A stretch of 64,000 nt of DNA from Pseudomonas sivasensis (GTDB lineage Bacteria; Pseudomonadota; Gammaproteobacteria; Pseudomonadales; Pseudomonadaceae). Shown piece after piece: positions 16,860 to 24,963 of this stretch. The first letter of the stretch is position 1; the number at the start of each line of letters is the position of its first letter. The notes under the pieces were generated by a model, which ran no database searches, was not told the DNA's origin, and worked only from the letters and a program-made list of their open reading frames with translations. The stretch lies in contig NZ_JAAOWU010000026.1 in the NCBI RefSeq assembly GCF_013778505.1, positions 1-64,000 on the forward strand, in the 5' to 3' direction. The translations under genes were made by a program, and so were the position numbers.

Positions 16860-17240
16860 ATGCGCTGGTCGTATTTTGCCCTTGCCGGCTTGATGAGTTT
16901 GTCTGCCGCTGCGCCCATGGCCAGTGCCGATCAAGACTATGCGGTGTTGATCATTTCCCGGGAACGCCTGGAAGTGCTGACCAATTGCGAGATCGGCCTG
17001 TACATCCAAGACCAGTTGGCCGGGCGCCTGTACCAGGAGCAGGCCACCTCGTTCAACCTGCCCGCCGGCAATGTGTCACTGCGCCTGAAGCTGCTGCCGG
17101 GCCAAGCTGCGGGCTGCCTGCCTGGCCTGCTCGCCCCGCCCGCGCAAAACATCACGCTCAAGGCCGGTGACGTACGCAAGTTACGGATCGCCCAGGGCCC
17201 GGATGGCATGTACCTCAAAGCGGCTGCATTGGATTACTGA
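16860..17240 (+). CDS. Small exported protein of unknown function in the copper cluster
   Basis: A 126-aa protein with a clear Sec signal peptide (MRWSYFALAGLMSLSAAAPM, cleavage probably after ASA at about residue 23), so a mature periplasmic domain of about 103 residues. The mature part has two cysteines (TNCEIGLYI and AAGCLPGL) and looks beta-rich, like a small carboxypeptidase-regulatory or PEGA-type fold (AGRLYQEQATSFNLPAGNVSL). It lies between copZ (divergent) and copA (same strand), ending just before the copA operator. No CueR box in its own orientation is obvious. A role in copper handling is inferred from position only; the two cysteines could form a disulfide. Confidence 0.7.
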   Translation: MRWSYFALAGLMSLSAAAPMASADQDYAVLIISRERLEVLTNCEIGLYIQDQLAGRLYQEQATSFNLPAGNVSLRLKLLPGQAAGCLPGLLAPPAQNITLKAGDVRKLRIAQGPDGMYLKAAALDY

Positions 17241-17246
17241 AGGCGC

Positions 17247-17277
17247 TTGACCTTACCCACAGGTCAAGGTTGATGCT
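17247..17277 (+). promoter_or_regulatory. CueR-controlled promoter of copA
   Basis: Plus strand: -35 TTGACC (17247-17252), 19-bp spacer, -10 GATGCT (17272-17277). ACCTT and AAGGT arms are 11 bp apart as in the copZ operator, though the inner dyad is less perfect. It begins 6 bp after the stop codon of the small exported protein and drives copA-cueR. Confidence 0.82.
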
Positions 17278-17306
17278 AGGGGCAACTTCTTCTGGAGGAA
17301 TGCCCC

Positions 17307-19508
17307 ATGAATGGATCCACCACCTTTGATCTGCCCATCAGCGGCATGACCTGCGCCAGCTGTGCCGGGCGTGTCGAGCGTGCGCTGGGCAAGGTGCCGG
17401 GGGTGCAAAGCGTCAGTGTCAACCTGGCCAACGAGCGCGCCCACGTCGAAGTGCAGGGCCAAATGGACCCCGCCGTGCTGATTGCGGCGGTCGACAAGGC
17501 CGGTTACAGCGCCAGCCTGCCTCAAAGCGAAATCGCCACCGATACCGATCAAGCCCAGCGCCTGCACCGCGAGCGTTGGTCGCTGCTGCTGGCCATTGCG
17601 CTGGCATTGCCGTTGGTGCTGCCGATGCTGGTGGAGCCCTTTGGCCTGCACTGGATGCTCCCCCCCTGGGTGCAGTTCGCCCTCGCCACGCCGGTGCAAT
17701 TCATTTTCGGTGCGCGCTTCTACATAGCCGCCTGGAAAGCCGTACGCGCCGGCGCCGGTAATATGGACCTGCTGGTCGCCATCGGCACCAGCGCCGGTTA
17801 CGGCCTGAGCATTTATGAATGGCTCACCGCACATGCGGGTATGGCACCGCACCTGTACTTCGAAGCTTCAGCGGTGGTAATTGCCTTGGTATTGCTGGGC
17901 AAATACCTGGAAAGCCGTGCTAAACGCCAGACTGCCAGCGCCATCCGTGCGCTGGAAGCCCTGCGCCCTGAACGTGCACTGCGTGTGCAGGATGGCCGTG
18001 AAGAAGACGTCGCCATCAGCGCGTTGAAGCTCGATGACCTGGTGTTGGTCAAACCCGGCGAGCGTTTCCCGGTGGACGGTGAAGTGATCGAAGGCCAAAG
18101 CCATGCCGACGAGGCGTTGATCAGCGGTGAAAGCCTGCCGGTGCCGAAACAACCCGGCGATAAAGTCACCGGCGGTGCCATCAACGGCGAAGGTCGTCTG
18201 CTGGTGCGCACCACCGCCCTTGGTGCCGAAAGTGTCCTGGCACGCATCATCCGCCTGGTGGAAGACGCCCAGGCCGCCAAGGCGCCGATTCAGAAACTGG
18301 TGGATAAAGTCAGCCAGGTCTTCGTCCCGACCGTGCTGGTACTGGCGGTGCTCACGCTGGTGGGATGGTGGCTGTACGGCGCGTCGCTGGAGACCGCGAT
18401 TATCAACGCCGTGGCGGTGCTGGTGATCGCCTGCCCTTGCGCCCTTGGCCTGGCCACGCCGACTGCAATCATGGCCGGCACCGGTGTCGCCGCCCGCTAC
18501 GGCATCTTGATCAAGGACGCCGAAGCGCTGGAGCGCGCCCACGCAGTGAGCGCCGTGGTCTTCGACAAGACGGGCACCCTCACCTCCGGCACGCCAAAAA
18601 TCGCCCACTTGGTCGCGGTGGATGGCAATCAAGCCCTGCTGCTGCAACAGGCCGGCGCGCTGCAACGCGGCAGCGAACATCCCCTGGCAAAAGCCGTGTT
18701 GGATGCCTGCAGCGAACAAGGGCTGAAGGTGCCTGATGTAAGCGTCAGCCAATCCCTGACCGGGCGCGGCATTGCCGGCACCCTCGACGGTCGGCCACTG
18801 GCACTGGGCAATCGCCGTCTGCTGGAAGAAATCGGCTTGAGCGCGGGTGACTTGGCAGGTGTCGCCAGCGATTGGGAGTCCGAAGGCCGCACCCTGTCCT
18901 GGCTGATCGAACAGGGTCCACAACCGCGCGTACTCGGGTTGTTCGCCTTTGGCGACACCCTCAAACCCGGTGCGTTGGAAGCCGTTGAGCAACTCAAGGC
19001 CCAGCACATCAGCAGCCACTTGCTCACCGGCGACAACCGCGGCAGCGCCCGCGTGGTGGCGCACGCACTGGGCATCGAAGATGTTCACGCTGAAGTGCTG
19101 CCCGCCGATAAAGCCGCCACCGTCGCCGAGCTGAAAAAAACCGACGTGGTGGCGATGGTCGGCGACGGCATCAACGACGCCCCGGCCCTGGCGGCGGCCG
19201 ATATCGGCATCGCCATGGGCGGAGGCACCGACGTGGCCATGCATGCTGCCGGTATCACCCTGATGCGCGGCGATCCACGCCTGGTGCCGGCCGCTCTGGA
19301 GATCAGCCGCAAGACCTACGCAAAAATCCGCCAGAACCTGTTCTGGGCGTTTGTGTATAACTTGATCGGTATTCCCCTGGCCGCATTCGGCCTGCTCAAC
19401 CCGGTGCTGGCGGGCGCGGCTATGGCCTTGTCCAGCGTCAGCGTGGTGAGCAATGCACTGTTGTTGAAAACCTGGAAACCCACTGACCTGGAGGATCAAC
19501 GCCCATGA
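17307..19508 (+). CDS. copA: Cu(I)-exporting P1B-type ATPase
   Basis: A 733-aa inner-membrane ATPase that pumps Cu(I) from cytosol to periplasm. One N-terminal metal-binding domain (GMTCASC, Cys16 and Cys19) is followed by membrane helices, the actuator loop with SGES, the CPC metal-transport motif (residues 376-378), the phosphorylation site DKTGT (Asp420), SEHPLAKA, TGDN and GDGINDAP. The last helices carry MALSSVSVVSNALLL, matching the P1B-1 (copper) signature. It has one HMA domain rather than two, normal for Pseudomonas. GGAGG precedes the ATG. It overlaps cueR by 4 bp (ATGA), so both come from the CueR promoter. Confidence 0.96.
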   Translation: MNGSTTFDLPISGMTCASCAGRVERALGKVPGVQSVSVNLANERAHVEVQGQMDPAVLIAAVDKAGYSASLPQSEIATDTDQAQRLHRERWSLLLAIALALPLVLPMLVEPFGLHWMLPPWVQFALATPVQFIFGARFYIAAWKAVRAGAGNMDLLVAIGTSAGYGLSIYEWLTAHAGMAPHLYFEASAVVIALVLLGKYLESRAKRQTASAIRALEALRPERALRVQDGREEDVAISALKLDDLVLVKPGERFPVDGEVIEGQSHADEALISGESLPVPKQPGDKVTGGAINGEGRLLVRTTALGAESVLARIIRLVEDAQAAKAPIQKLVDKVSQVFVPTVLVLAVLTLVGWWLYGASLETAIINAVAVLVIACPCALGLATPTAIMAGTGVAARYGILIKDAEALERAHAVSAVVFDKTGTLTSGTPKIAHLVAVDGNQALLLQQAGALQRGSEHPLAKAVLDACSEQGLKVPDVSVSQSLTGRGIAGTLDGRPLALGNRRLLEEIGLSAGDLAGVASDWESEGRTLSWLIEQGPQPRVLGLFAFGDTLKPGALEAVEQLKAQHISSHLLTGDNRGSARVVAHALGIEDVHAEVLPADKAATVAELKKTDVVAMVGDGINDAPALAAADIGIAMGGGTDVAMHAAGITLMRGDPRLVPAALEISRKTYAKIRQNLFWAFVYNLIGIPLAAFGLLNPVLAGAAMALSSVSVVSNALLLKTWKPTDLEDQRP

Positions 19509-19906
19509 ACATCGGCCAAGCCGCACGCCAAAGCGGGCTGAGCGCCAAGATGATTCGCTACTACGAATCCATCGGCCTGCTCAAAGCCGCCCAACGCACC
19601 GACAGTGGCTACCGTGTGTACGGCCCGGACGACTTGCACACATTGGCGTTTATCAAACGCTCGCGGGATCTGGGGTTTTCATTGGAAGAGGTCGGCAAGC
19701 TGCTGACCCTGTGGCAGGACCGGCAACGGGCCAGCGCCGACGTGAAAGCCTTGGCGCGCCAGCATATCGAGGCGCTGAACCAGAAGATTCTGGAGCTGGG
19801 GCAGTTGCGGGATACGTTGCAAGATCTGGTTGAGCACTGCCAGGGCGATCATCGGCCGGATTGTCCGATTCTCAAGGAGTTGGCGTCGGGAAGCTGCTGC
19901 GCGTGA
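19505..19906 (+). CDS. cueR: Copper-responsive MerR-family regulator
   Basis: A 133-aa MerR-family regulator. The winged helix (IGQAARQSGLSAKMIRYYES, then GYRVYGPDDL) is followed by the dimerisation helix and the Cu(I)-binding loop with Cys112 and Cys120 (HCQGDHRPDCPIL), plus Ser77, the residue that marks monovalent-metal sensors. These positions match E. coli CueR exactly. A further Cys-Cys pair sits at the C-terminus. It is translationally coupled to copA through a 4-bp ATGA overlap and is therefore autoinduced. Confidence 0.95.
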   Translation: MNIGQAARQSGLSAKMIRYYESIGLLKAAQRTDSGYRVYGPDDLHTLAFIKRSRDLGFSLEEVGKLLTLWQDRQRASADVKALARQHIEALNQKILELGQLRDTLQDLVEHCQGDHRPDCPILKELASGSCCA

Positions 19907-19932
19907 GGCTCTAACTGACTGACTACAAAACC

Positions 19933-20025
19933 AATGTGGGAGGGGGCTTGCTCCCGATGGCGGTGGGTCAGTCTCAATATCTGTAACTGACACACCGCTA
20001 TTGGGAGCAAGCCTCCTCCCACATT
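19933..20025. repeat. REPIN (inverted REP doublet)
   Basis: Two inverted copies of the REP sequence GTGGGAGGGGGCTTGCTCCC flank a roughly 50-bp spacer; the right copy has one change (GCCTCCTCCCAC). This is the REPIN family common in P. fluorescens (SBW25 GI type, from recollection). It lies between convergent cueR and the RIO kinase gene and may also act as a bidirectional transcript end. Confidence 0.85.
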
Positions 20026-20047
20026 TTGATCTTCATTTACCCGAAGA

Positions 20048-20947
20048 TCATTGCATCCAAGGCGGCGGTGGCGGTTCTTCGGACGCTTTGCTCGGCGGAG
20101 CATCATCTGCCGCCCGAATCGCTTGCTTGCGCTCTTCATCCAGCCGCGCCGCTTCAATCTCGCGAATCACACCGCCCACATCCGCCAACTCTTCCGGCTC
20201 GTCGAACTCGCCGGTCAAGACGCTGGCCGGGTGCAAGGTACCGGCTTCGTACAGCGCCCACATTTCCTTGGCGTACTTGGTCTTCTTCAACTCCGGGGCA
20301 AAACGCCCGAAGTAGGAGGCCATGTTGCCCACATCCCGTTCCAGCATGTTGAACGCGTGGTTGTTGCCCGCCGCATCCACCGCCTGGGGCAGGTCAATAA
20401 TCACCGGGCCCGTGGGGGTAAGCAGTACGTTGAACTCGGACAAGTCACCGTGTACCAGGCCGGTACACAGCATCAGCACGATCTGGGAAATCAGGAAGGC
20501 GTGGTATTCGCGCGCCTGGTCCGGCTCCAGTGTCACGTCATTCAGACGCGGCGCCGCATCGCCGTACTCGTCGGCCACCAGCTCCATCAACAGCACGCCT
20601 TCGAGGAAGTCGTAGGGCTTGGGCACGCGAACGCCCGCGCCGGCCAGGCGGAACAGTGCCGCCACTTCGGCGTTCTGCCAGGCATCTTCGGTTTCTTTCT
20701 TACCGAACTTGGAGCCCTTGGCCATGGCCCGGGCCTGACGGCTGTTACGGACCTTACGGCCTTCCTGGTATTCGGATGCCTGACGAAAACTTCGTTTGTT
20801 CGCCTCCTTGTAAACCTTGGCGCAACGCAATTCGTTGCCGCAGCGCACCACATAAACAGCTGCTTCTTTACCACTCATGAGAGGGCGCAGCACTTCGTCG
20901 ACCAGACCGTCTTCGATCAGGGGTTCAATGCGTTTAGGAGTCTTCAT
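20048..20947 (-). CDS. RIO1-like serine protein kinase
   Basis: A 299-aa atypical kinase of the RIO family, similar to P. aeruginosa PA4780. The nucleotide loop SGKEAAVYVV (25-34), catalytic Lys44 (CAKVYK), catalytic loop HGDLSEFN (Asp168, Asn173) and metal-binding IIDLPQA (Asp185) are all present, so it should be active. The tail is acidic and ends in a proline run (EEPPPPPWMQ). Archaeal and eukaryotic relatives work in ribosome maturation; the bacterial role is unknown. It is a single gene with a weak ribosome-binding site. Confidence 0.88.
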   Translation of the reverse strand: MKTPKRIEPLIEDGLVDEVLRPLMSGKEAAVYVVRCGNELRCAKVYKEANKRSFRQASEYQEGRKVRNSRQARAMAKGSKFGKKETEDAWQNAEVAALFRLAGAGVRVPKPYDFLEGVLLMELVADEYGDAAPRLNDVTLEPDQAREYHAFLISQIVLMLCTGLVHGDLSEFNVLLTPTGPVIIDLPQAVDAAGNNHAFNMLERDVGNMASYFGRFAPELKKTKYAKEMWALYEAGTLHPASVLTGEFDEPEELADVGGVIREIEAARLDEERKQAIRAADDAPPSKASEEPPPPPWMQ

Positions 20948-21081
20948 CAGCTTTTATTGTGGGTCCTTTATTACCAAATACGCGTATGGCACTCGTTATA
21001 CGGCAATCGGCTCGCCGGTGGGAGGGGCTACCGATCTTTGACCACTCAAGAATGCATCCTATATGCCAGTTTCGGCTGCAA

Positions 21082-22359
21082 TCAACGCTCAATGATCGCC
21101 GTCACCCCTTGACCGCCCGCCGCGCAGATCGAAATCAGCCCTCGGCCCTTGCCCGCCGCATCCAGCAACTTAGCCAGGTTGGCGACGATACGCCCGCCGG
21201 TGGCGGCAAATGGGTGCCCGGCGGCCAGGGAGCTGCCCTTCACATTCAACCGGCTGCGGTCGATGGCGCCCAACGGCGCGTCCAGCCCCAGGCGGGTCTT
21301 GCAGTAATCCGCATCTTCCCAGGCTTTTAGCGTGCACAACACCTGGGCCGCGAATGCTTCATGGATCTCGTAATAATCGAAGTCCTGCAGCGTCAGGCCA
21401 TTCCTCGCCAACAGACGCGGCACCGCATACACCGGAGCCATCAACAGGCCTTCGGCGCCGTTGACGAAATCCACCGCCGCCGCTTCGCCATCGCGCAGAT
21501 ACGCCAGGATCGGCAGCCCCCGCTCCTTCGCCCAAGCCTCACTGCCCAGCAGCACCAGGGATGCACCATCGGTGAGCGGTGTGGAGTTGCCAGCGGTGAG
21601 CGTGCCCTTTTCGCTGCGCTCGAAGGCGGGCTTGAGGGCGGCGAGTTTTTCCAGGGTCAGGTCGGGACGCAGGTTGTTGTCGCGGGTCAGGCCCAGAAAC
21701 GGGGTGAGCAGATCGTTGTGCCAGCCCTCGGCATAGGCGGCCGCCATTTTCTGGTGGCTCTCCAGCGCAAGCTGGTCTTGCTCGGCCCGGGGGATCTGCC
21801 AGGTCTGCGCCATCAACTCACAGTGCTGGCCCATGGACAAACCGGTACGCGGCTCGCCATTGCGCGGCAGTTCTGGTTTGAGGTGATGGGGACGAAGTTG
21901 TAACAGGACTTTTAATTTATCCGCCATGGATTTGCTGCGGTTGGCTTGCAGCAGGATCTTGCGCAGCCCTTCATTCACCCCAATCGGTGCGTCTGACGTG
22001 GTGTCCACCCCGCCGGCGATGCCGCATTCGATCTGGCCCAAGGCAATCTTGTTGGCCACCAGCAATGCCGACTCCAGCCCGGTGCCGCAGGCTTGCTGGA
22101 TGTCATAGGCTGGGGTCTGCGGTGACAGGCGCGAGCCCAGCACGCATTCGCGGGTCAGGTTGAAGTCGCGCGAATGCTTGAGCACCGCGCCGGCGGCCAC
22201 CTCGCCCATGCGCAGGCCGTGCAGGTTGTAGCGTTCGATCAAGCCTTCCAAGGCGGCGGTCAGCATCGCCTGGTTGCTCGCCGTGGCGTAGGGGCCATTG
22301 GAACGGGCGAAAGGAATGCGGTTACCGCCAATGATCGCTACACGGCGCAATTGAGTCAT
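21082..22359 (-). CDS. Acetyl-CoA C-acyltransferase (thiolase)
   Basis: A 425-aa FadI/FadA-type thiolase that cleaves 3-ketoacyl-CoA or runs the reverse condensation. Nucleophile Cys91 (QQACGTGLES), His333 (EIHEAFAAQ), GHP at 381-383 and the second catalytic Cys412 (CAAGGQG) are intact. It resembles P. aeruginosa PA4785. It is divergent across 104 bp from a long FabG-type reductase and a MaoC hydratase, giving a set that covers thiolysis, 3-keto reduction and (R)-specific hydration. GGGAG precedes the ATG. Confidence 0.92.
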   Translation of the reverse strand: MTQLRRVAIIGGNRIPFARSNGPYATASNQAMLTAALEGLIERYNLHGLRMGEVAAGAVLKHSRDFNLTRECVLGSRLSPQTPAYDIQQACGTGLESALLVANKIALGQIECGIAGGVDTTSDAPIGVNEGLRKILLQANRSKSMADKLKVLLQLRPHHLKPELPRNGEPRTGLSMGQHCELMAQTWQIPRAEQDQLALESHQKMAAAYAEGWHNDLLTPFLGLTRDNNLRPDLTLEKLAALKPAFERSEKGTLTAGNSTPLTDGASLVLLGSEAWAKERGLPILAYLRDGEAAAVDFVNGAEGLLMAPVYAVPRLLARNGLTLQDFDYYEIHEAFAAQVLCTLKAWEDADYCKTRLGLDAPLGAIDRSRLNVKGSSLAAGHPFAATGGRIVANLAKLLDAAGKGRGLISICAAGGQGVTAIIER

Positions 22360-22463
22360 GGAAAGCTCCCTCTGTCTGTTATGGGCTTGATCACTGAGCC
22401 TAGTCGAACGACTGCTACCCTGGGATGGTCAACCTTTGAACCCCAGCCTTCGGAGAGCGTTCC

Positions 22464-23807
22464 ATGTCTGACCGTTATATCGACTTCGCCAACTCAAGCC
22501 TCGGCCATCGCCTGGTCGCCGCCCTTGGCCTGCCGTCACCGGTACGCCTGGAACGCTGGCAAGCCGGACGCCTACGCCCGGTAGACGGTGCACTGCTGCT
22601 GGGCGGTGGAGCCATGACAAGCAAGGTGCAGGCATTTGCCAACAAACTCACCGACGCGATTTATACCTACGGCGCCGAGTCATCGACGTGGATTCCCGGG
22701 CACGGCCCCAAGCTTAAGGCCGTGGTGTTCGATGCCAGCGAGCTGCAACACACCGACCAGCTCAAGCAACTGCGCGAGTTCTTCCAGCCCCTGCTGAAAA
22801 ACCTCGATAACAGCGCCCACCTGGTGATCCTCGGCCGCGCCCCGGAAAGTCTCAGCGACCCGTTTGCCGCCAGCGCCCAGCGGGCCTTGGAAGGGTTCAG
22901 CCGCTCCTTGGCCAAGGAACTGCGCAACGGCGGAGTGTTGCAATTGCTCTACGTCGGCGAAGGTGCCGAAGACCAGCTGGAAGGCGCGCTGCGTTTCTTC
23001 CTCTCACCGAAAAGCGCCTACATTTCCGGCCAGGTGATTCGCCTGGAGGCTTGCGCCACGCCCGTTGAGGACTGGACCCGCCCACTGGCCGGGCGCAAGG
23101 CGCTGGTCACGGGTGCGGCGCGTGGCATCGGTGCGTCTATCGCTGAAACCCTGACCCGCGACGGCGCTGAGGTCATTCTCCTTGACGTCCCCCAGGCCAA
23201 GGCCGACCTCGAAGCCCTGGCGGCGCGCCTGGGTGCTCGCACGGTGGTGCTGGATATCTGCGCCGAAGACGCCGCCAGCCAGTTGATCGAACACCTGCCC
23301 GATGGCCTCGATATTCTGGTGCATAACGCCGGTATCACCCGTGACAAAACCCTTGCCAACATGACCCCGGAATATTGGGATGCGGTGCTCGCGGTCAATC
23401 TCAATGCACCGCAGGTATTGACCAAAGCGCTGCTCGACAGCGGCAGCCTGCACGACAACGCCCGCGTGGTGGTGCTGGCGTCCATCAGCGGCATCGCCGG
23501 TAACCGTGGGCAAACCAACTATGCCGCGAGTAAGGCGGGTTTGATCGGCCTGGTGCAGGCGTGGGCACCGTTGCTCAAGGAGCGCGGGATCAGCATCAAT
23601 GCCGTGGCGCCAGGCTTTATCGAAACCCAGATGACCGCACACATCCCGTTCGCCCTGCGTGAAGCCGGGCGCCGCATGAGCTCCCTGGGCCAAGGCGGTT
23701 TGCCGCAGGACGTCGCCGAAGCTGTGGCCTGGCTGGGCCAGCCCGGTTCCGGCGCGGTCAGCGGGCAAGCATTGCGGGTGTGCGGGCAAAGTCTATTGGG
23801 AGCGTGA
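22464..23807 (+). CDS. High-molecular-weight 3-oxoacyl reductase (FabG4-like)
   Basis: A 447-aa SDR protein about 200 residues longer than ordinary FabG. The C-terminal domain carries the working site: GAARGIG near residue 216, NAG, the catalytic Ser, Tyr353 and Lys357 (NYAASKAG). The N-terminal 200 residues form a degenerate Rossmann-like domain without a glycine-rich loop, as in mycobacterial FabG4 and P. aeruginosa PA4786. FabG4-type enzymes reduce 3-oxoacyl-CoA or -ACP, often with NADH. GGAGAG precedes the ATG. The MaoC gene starts 2 bp after its stop codon, so the two are co-translated. Confidence 0.9.
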   Translation: MSDRYIDFANSSLGHRLVAALGLPSPVRLERWQAGRLRPVDGALLLGGGAMTSKVQAFANKLTDAIYTYGAESSTWIPGHGPKLKAVVFDASELQHTDQLKQLREFFQPLLKNLDNSAHLVILGRAPESLSDPFAASAQRALEGFSRSLAKELRNGGVLQLLYVGEGAEDQLEGALRFFLSPKSAYISGQVIRLEACATPVEDWTRPLAGRKALVTGAARGIGASIAETLTRDGAEVILLDVPQAKADLEALAARLGARTVVLDICAEDAASQLIEHLPDGLDILVHNAGITRDKTLANMTPEYWDAVLAVNLNAPQVLTKALLDSGSLHDNARVVVLASISGIAGNRGQTNYAASKAGLIGLVQAWAPLLKERGISINAVAPGFIETQMTAHIPFALREAGRRMSSLGQGGLPQDVAEAVAWLGQPGSGAVSGQALRVCGQSLLGA

Positions 23808-23809
23808 GC

Positions 23810-24658
23810 ATGGAATGGCAGACCTTAGGCAATACCCCGTTTCTGCCGCCGTTGTATTGGCGAGCGGCGCTCAAGCGCAAGATTACCGGCAGCACACTGC
23901 CTGAACAGGGGCTGCGCTGCCGGGTCAGCGTCAACCCCAAGGACGTCGCGGCGTATCGCAAGGTATGCGGTTTTGCCGACAGCCCGATCCTACCGGCGAC
24001 CTACCCACACATCCTGGCGTTTGGATTGCAAATGCAGTTGCTCACGGCCAAGGCATTTTCCTTCCCGTTGCTGGGGTTGATCCACCTGAGCAATTGCATT
24101 CGAATCCATCGCCCATTGGGCGGGGTAAACGAACTCTTCATAAGCGTGCACGCGCAAAACCTCCAACCTCACGCCAAGGGCGCAACCTTTGAGGTGGTAA
24201 CCACCGTCGAAGATTCTCTCGGAGTGCTGTGGGAAGCCGAGAGCCGAATGCTCTGCCGAGGCGTAAAACTCGAAGGCGAAGCTGCCGATGACACCCAGCC
24301 CACACCTGCACACATCAGCGAACTGACCCGCTGGAAGGCCCCTTCGGATATCGGCCGTCGCTATGCGAGGGTCTCCGGCGACTACAACCCGATTCACCTG
24401 AGTGCCCCGACCGCCAAGTTGTTTGGCTTCCCCCAGGCCATCGCCCATGGACTGTGGAACAAGGCCCGCACACTGGCCGCACTCGGTGAGCACCTGCCCG
24501 CTGCCAATGTAGAAATCGAAGTGGTATTCAAAAAACCGGTGCGCCTGCCCAGCGAAGTGACGTTGCACAGCAGCACCGCCGGTTCCAGTGGCGAATTACT
24601 GTTGAAAGGCGCGGGGGATATTGAACATATGGTGGGGAAATGGCGGCCAATCGCATAA
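23810..24658 (+). CDS. MaoC-family (R)-specific enoyl hydratase-like protein
   Basis: A 282-aa hot-dog-fold protein. The hydratase-2 motif with catalytic Asp and His (SGDYNPIHLS, about residue 190) is in the C-terminal half; the N-terminal half looks like a second, degenerate hot-dog domain, the double-fold layout of long MaoC proteins. It should hydrate enoyl-CoA to (R)-3-hydroxyacyl-CoA, the substrate of the FabG-type reductase encoded 2 bp upstream. The start at MEWQTL (23810) is set by the upstream stop codon and spacing. A good terminator follows at 24694. Confidence 0.87.
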   Translation: MEWQTLGNTPFLPPLYWRAALKRKITGSTLPEQGLRCRVSVNPKDVAAYRKVCGFADSPILPATYPHILAFGLQMQLLTAKAFSFPLLGLIHLSNCIRIHRPLGGVNELFISVHAQNLQPHAKGATFEVVTTVEDSLGVLWEAESRMLCRGVKLEGEAADDTQPTPAHISELTRWKAPSDIGRRYARVSGDYNPIHLSAPTAKLFGFPQAIAHGLWNKARTLAALGEHLPAANVEIEVVFKKPVRLPSEVTLHSSTAGSSGELLLKGAGDIEHMVGKWRPIA

Positions 24659-24963
24659 CAAAACCTGCTTAATTGTATATATACGCCATAAGTAATAGCG
24701 GACTTGAAAAAGTCCGCTATTTGTTTATCTAAGCGACTGATTCAATAGATATATACATCTTGATACGCCCTCCCCTTATACCCTTACGACTAGTCATTAA
24801 GCACACACTTAACCCCCTCTATATAAATCGTTAATACCAAGTTGAACCTTGAGCGAACACGCACCCGGGTCTGTTATAGACCTACGGACAAACGCATCGC
24901 TATCCCAAGAAATAACGAGCGTTTGAAGACAACTAAGGTTGTACGGGTGCAAGGAATTCAATC
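24659..24963. other. Gene-free AT-rich interval with terminator and promoter region
   Basis: This 305-bp interval has noticeably lower GC than its flanks. It holds the terminator of the FabG-MaoC pair (24694-24724) and must hold the promoter of the repeat lipoprotein. A possible -35 TTGAGC (24849-24854) and -10 GTTATA (24873-24878, 18-bp spacer) is weak. A small dyad GGTCTGTTATAGACC overlaps that -10. I see no gene in it. Confidence 0.5.
24694..24724 (+). terminator. Rho-independent terminator after the MaoC gene
   Basis: A perfect 11-bp stem AATAGCGGACT / AGTCCGCTATT (24694-24704, 24711-24721) with a 6-base loop, followed by TGTTT. It ends the FabG-MaoC transcript. Confidence 0.8.

Noticed and set aside
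17868..19526. 552-codon open frame antisense to copA
   Set aside because: Covers the copA motifs in reverse and has no plausible start signal or family.
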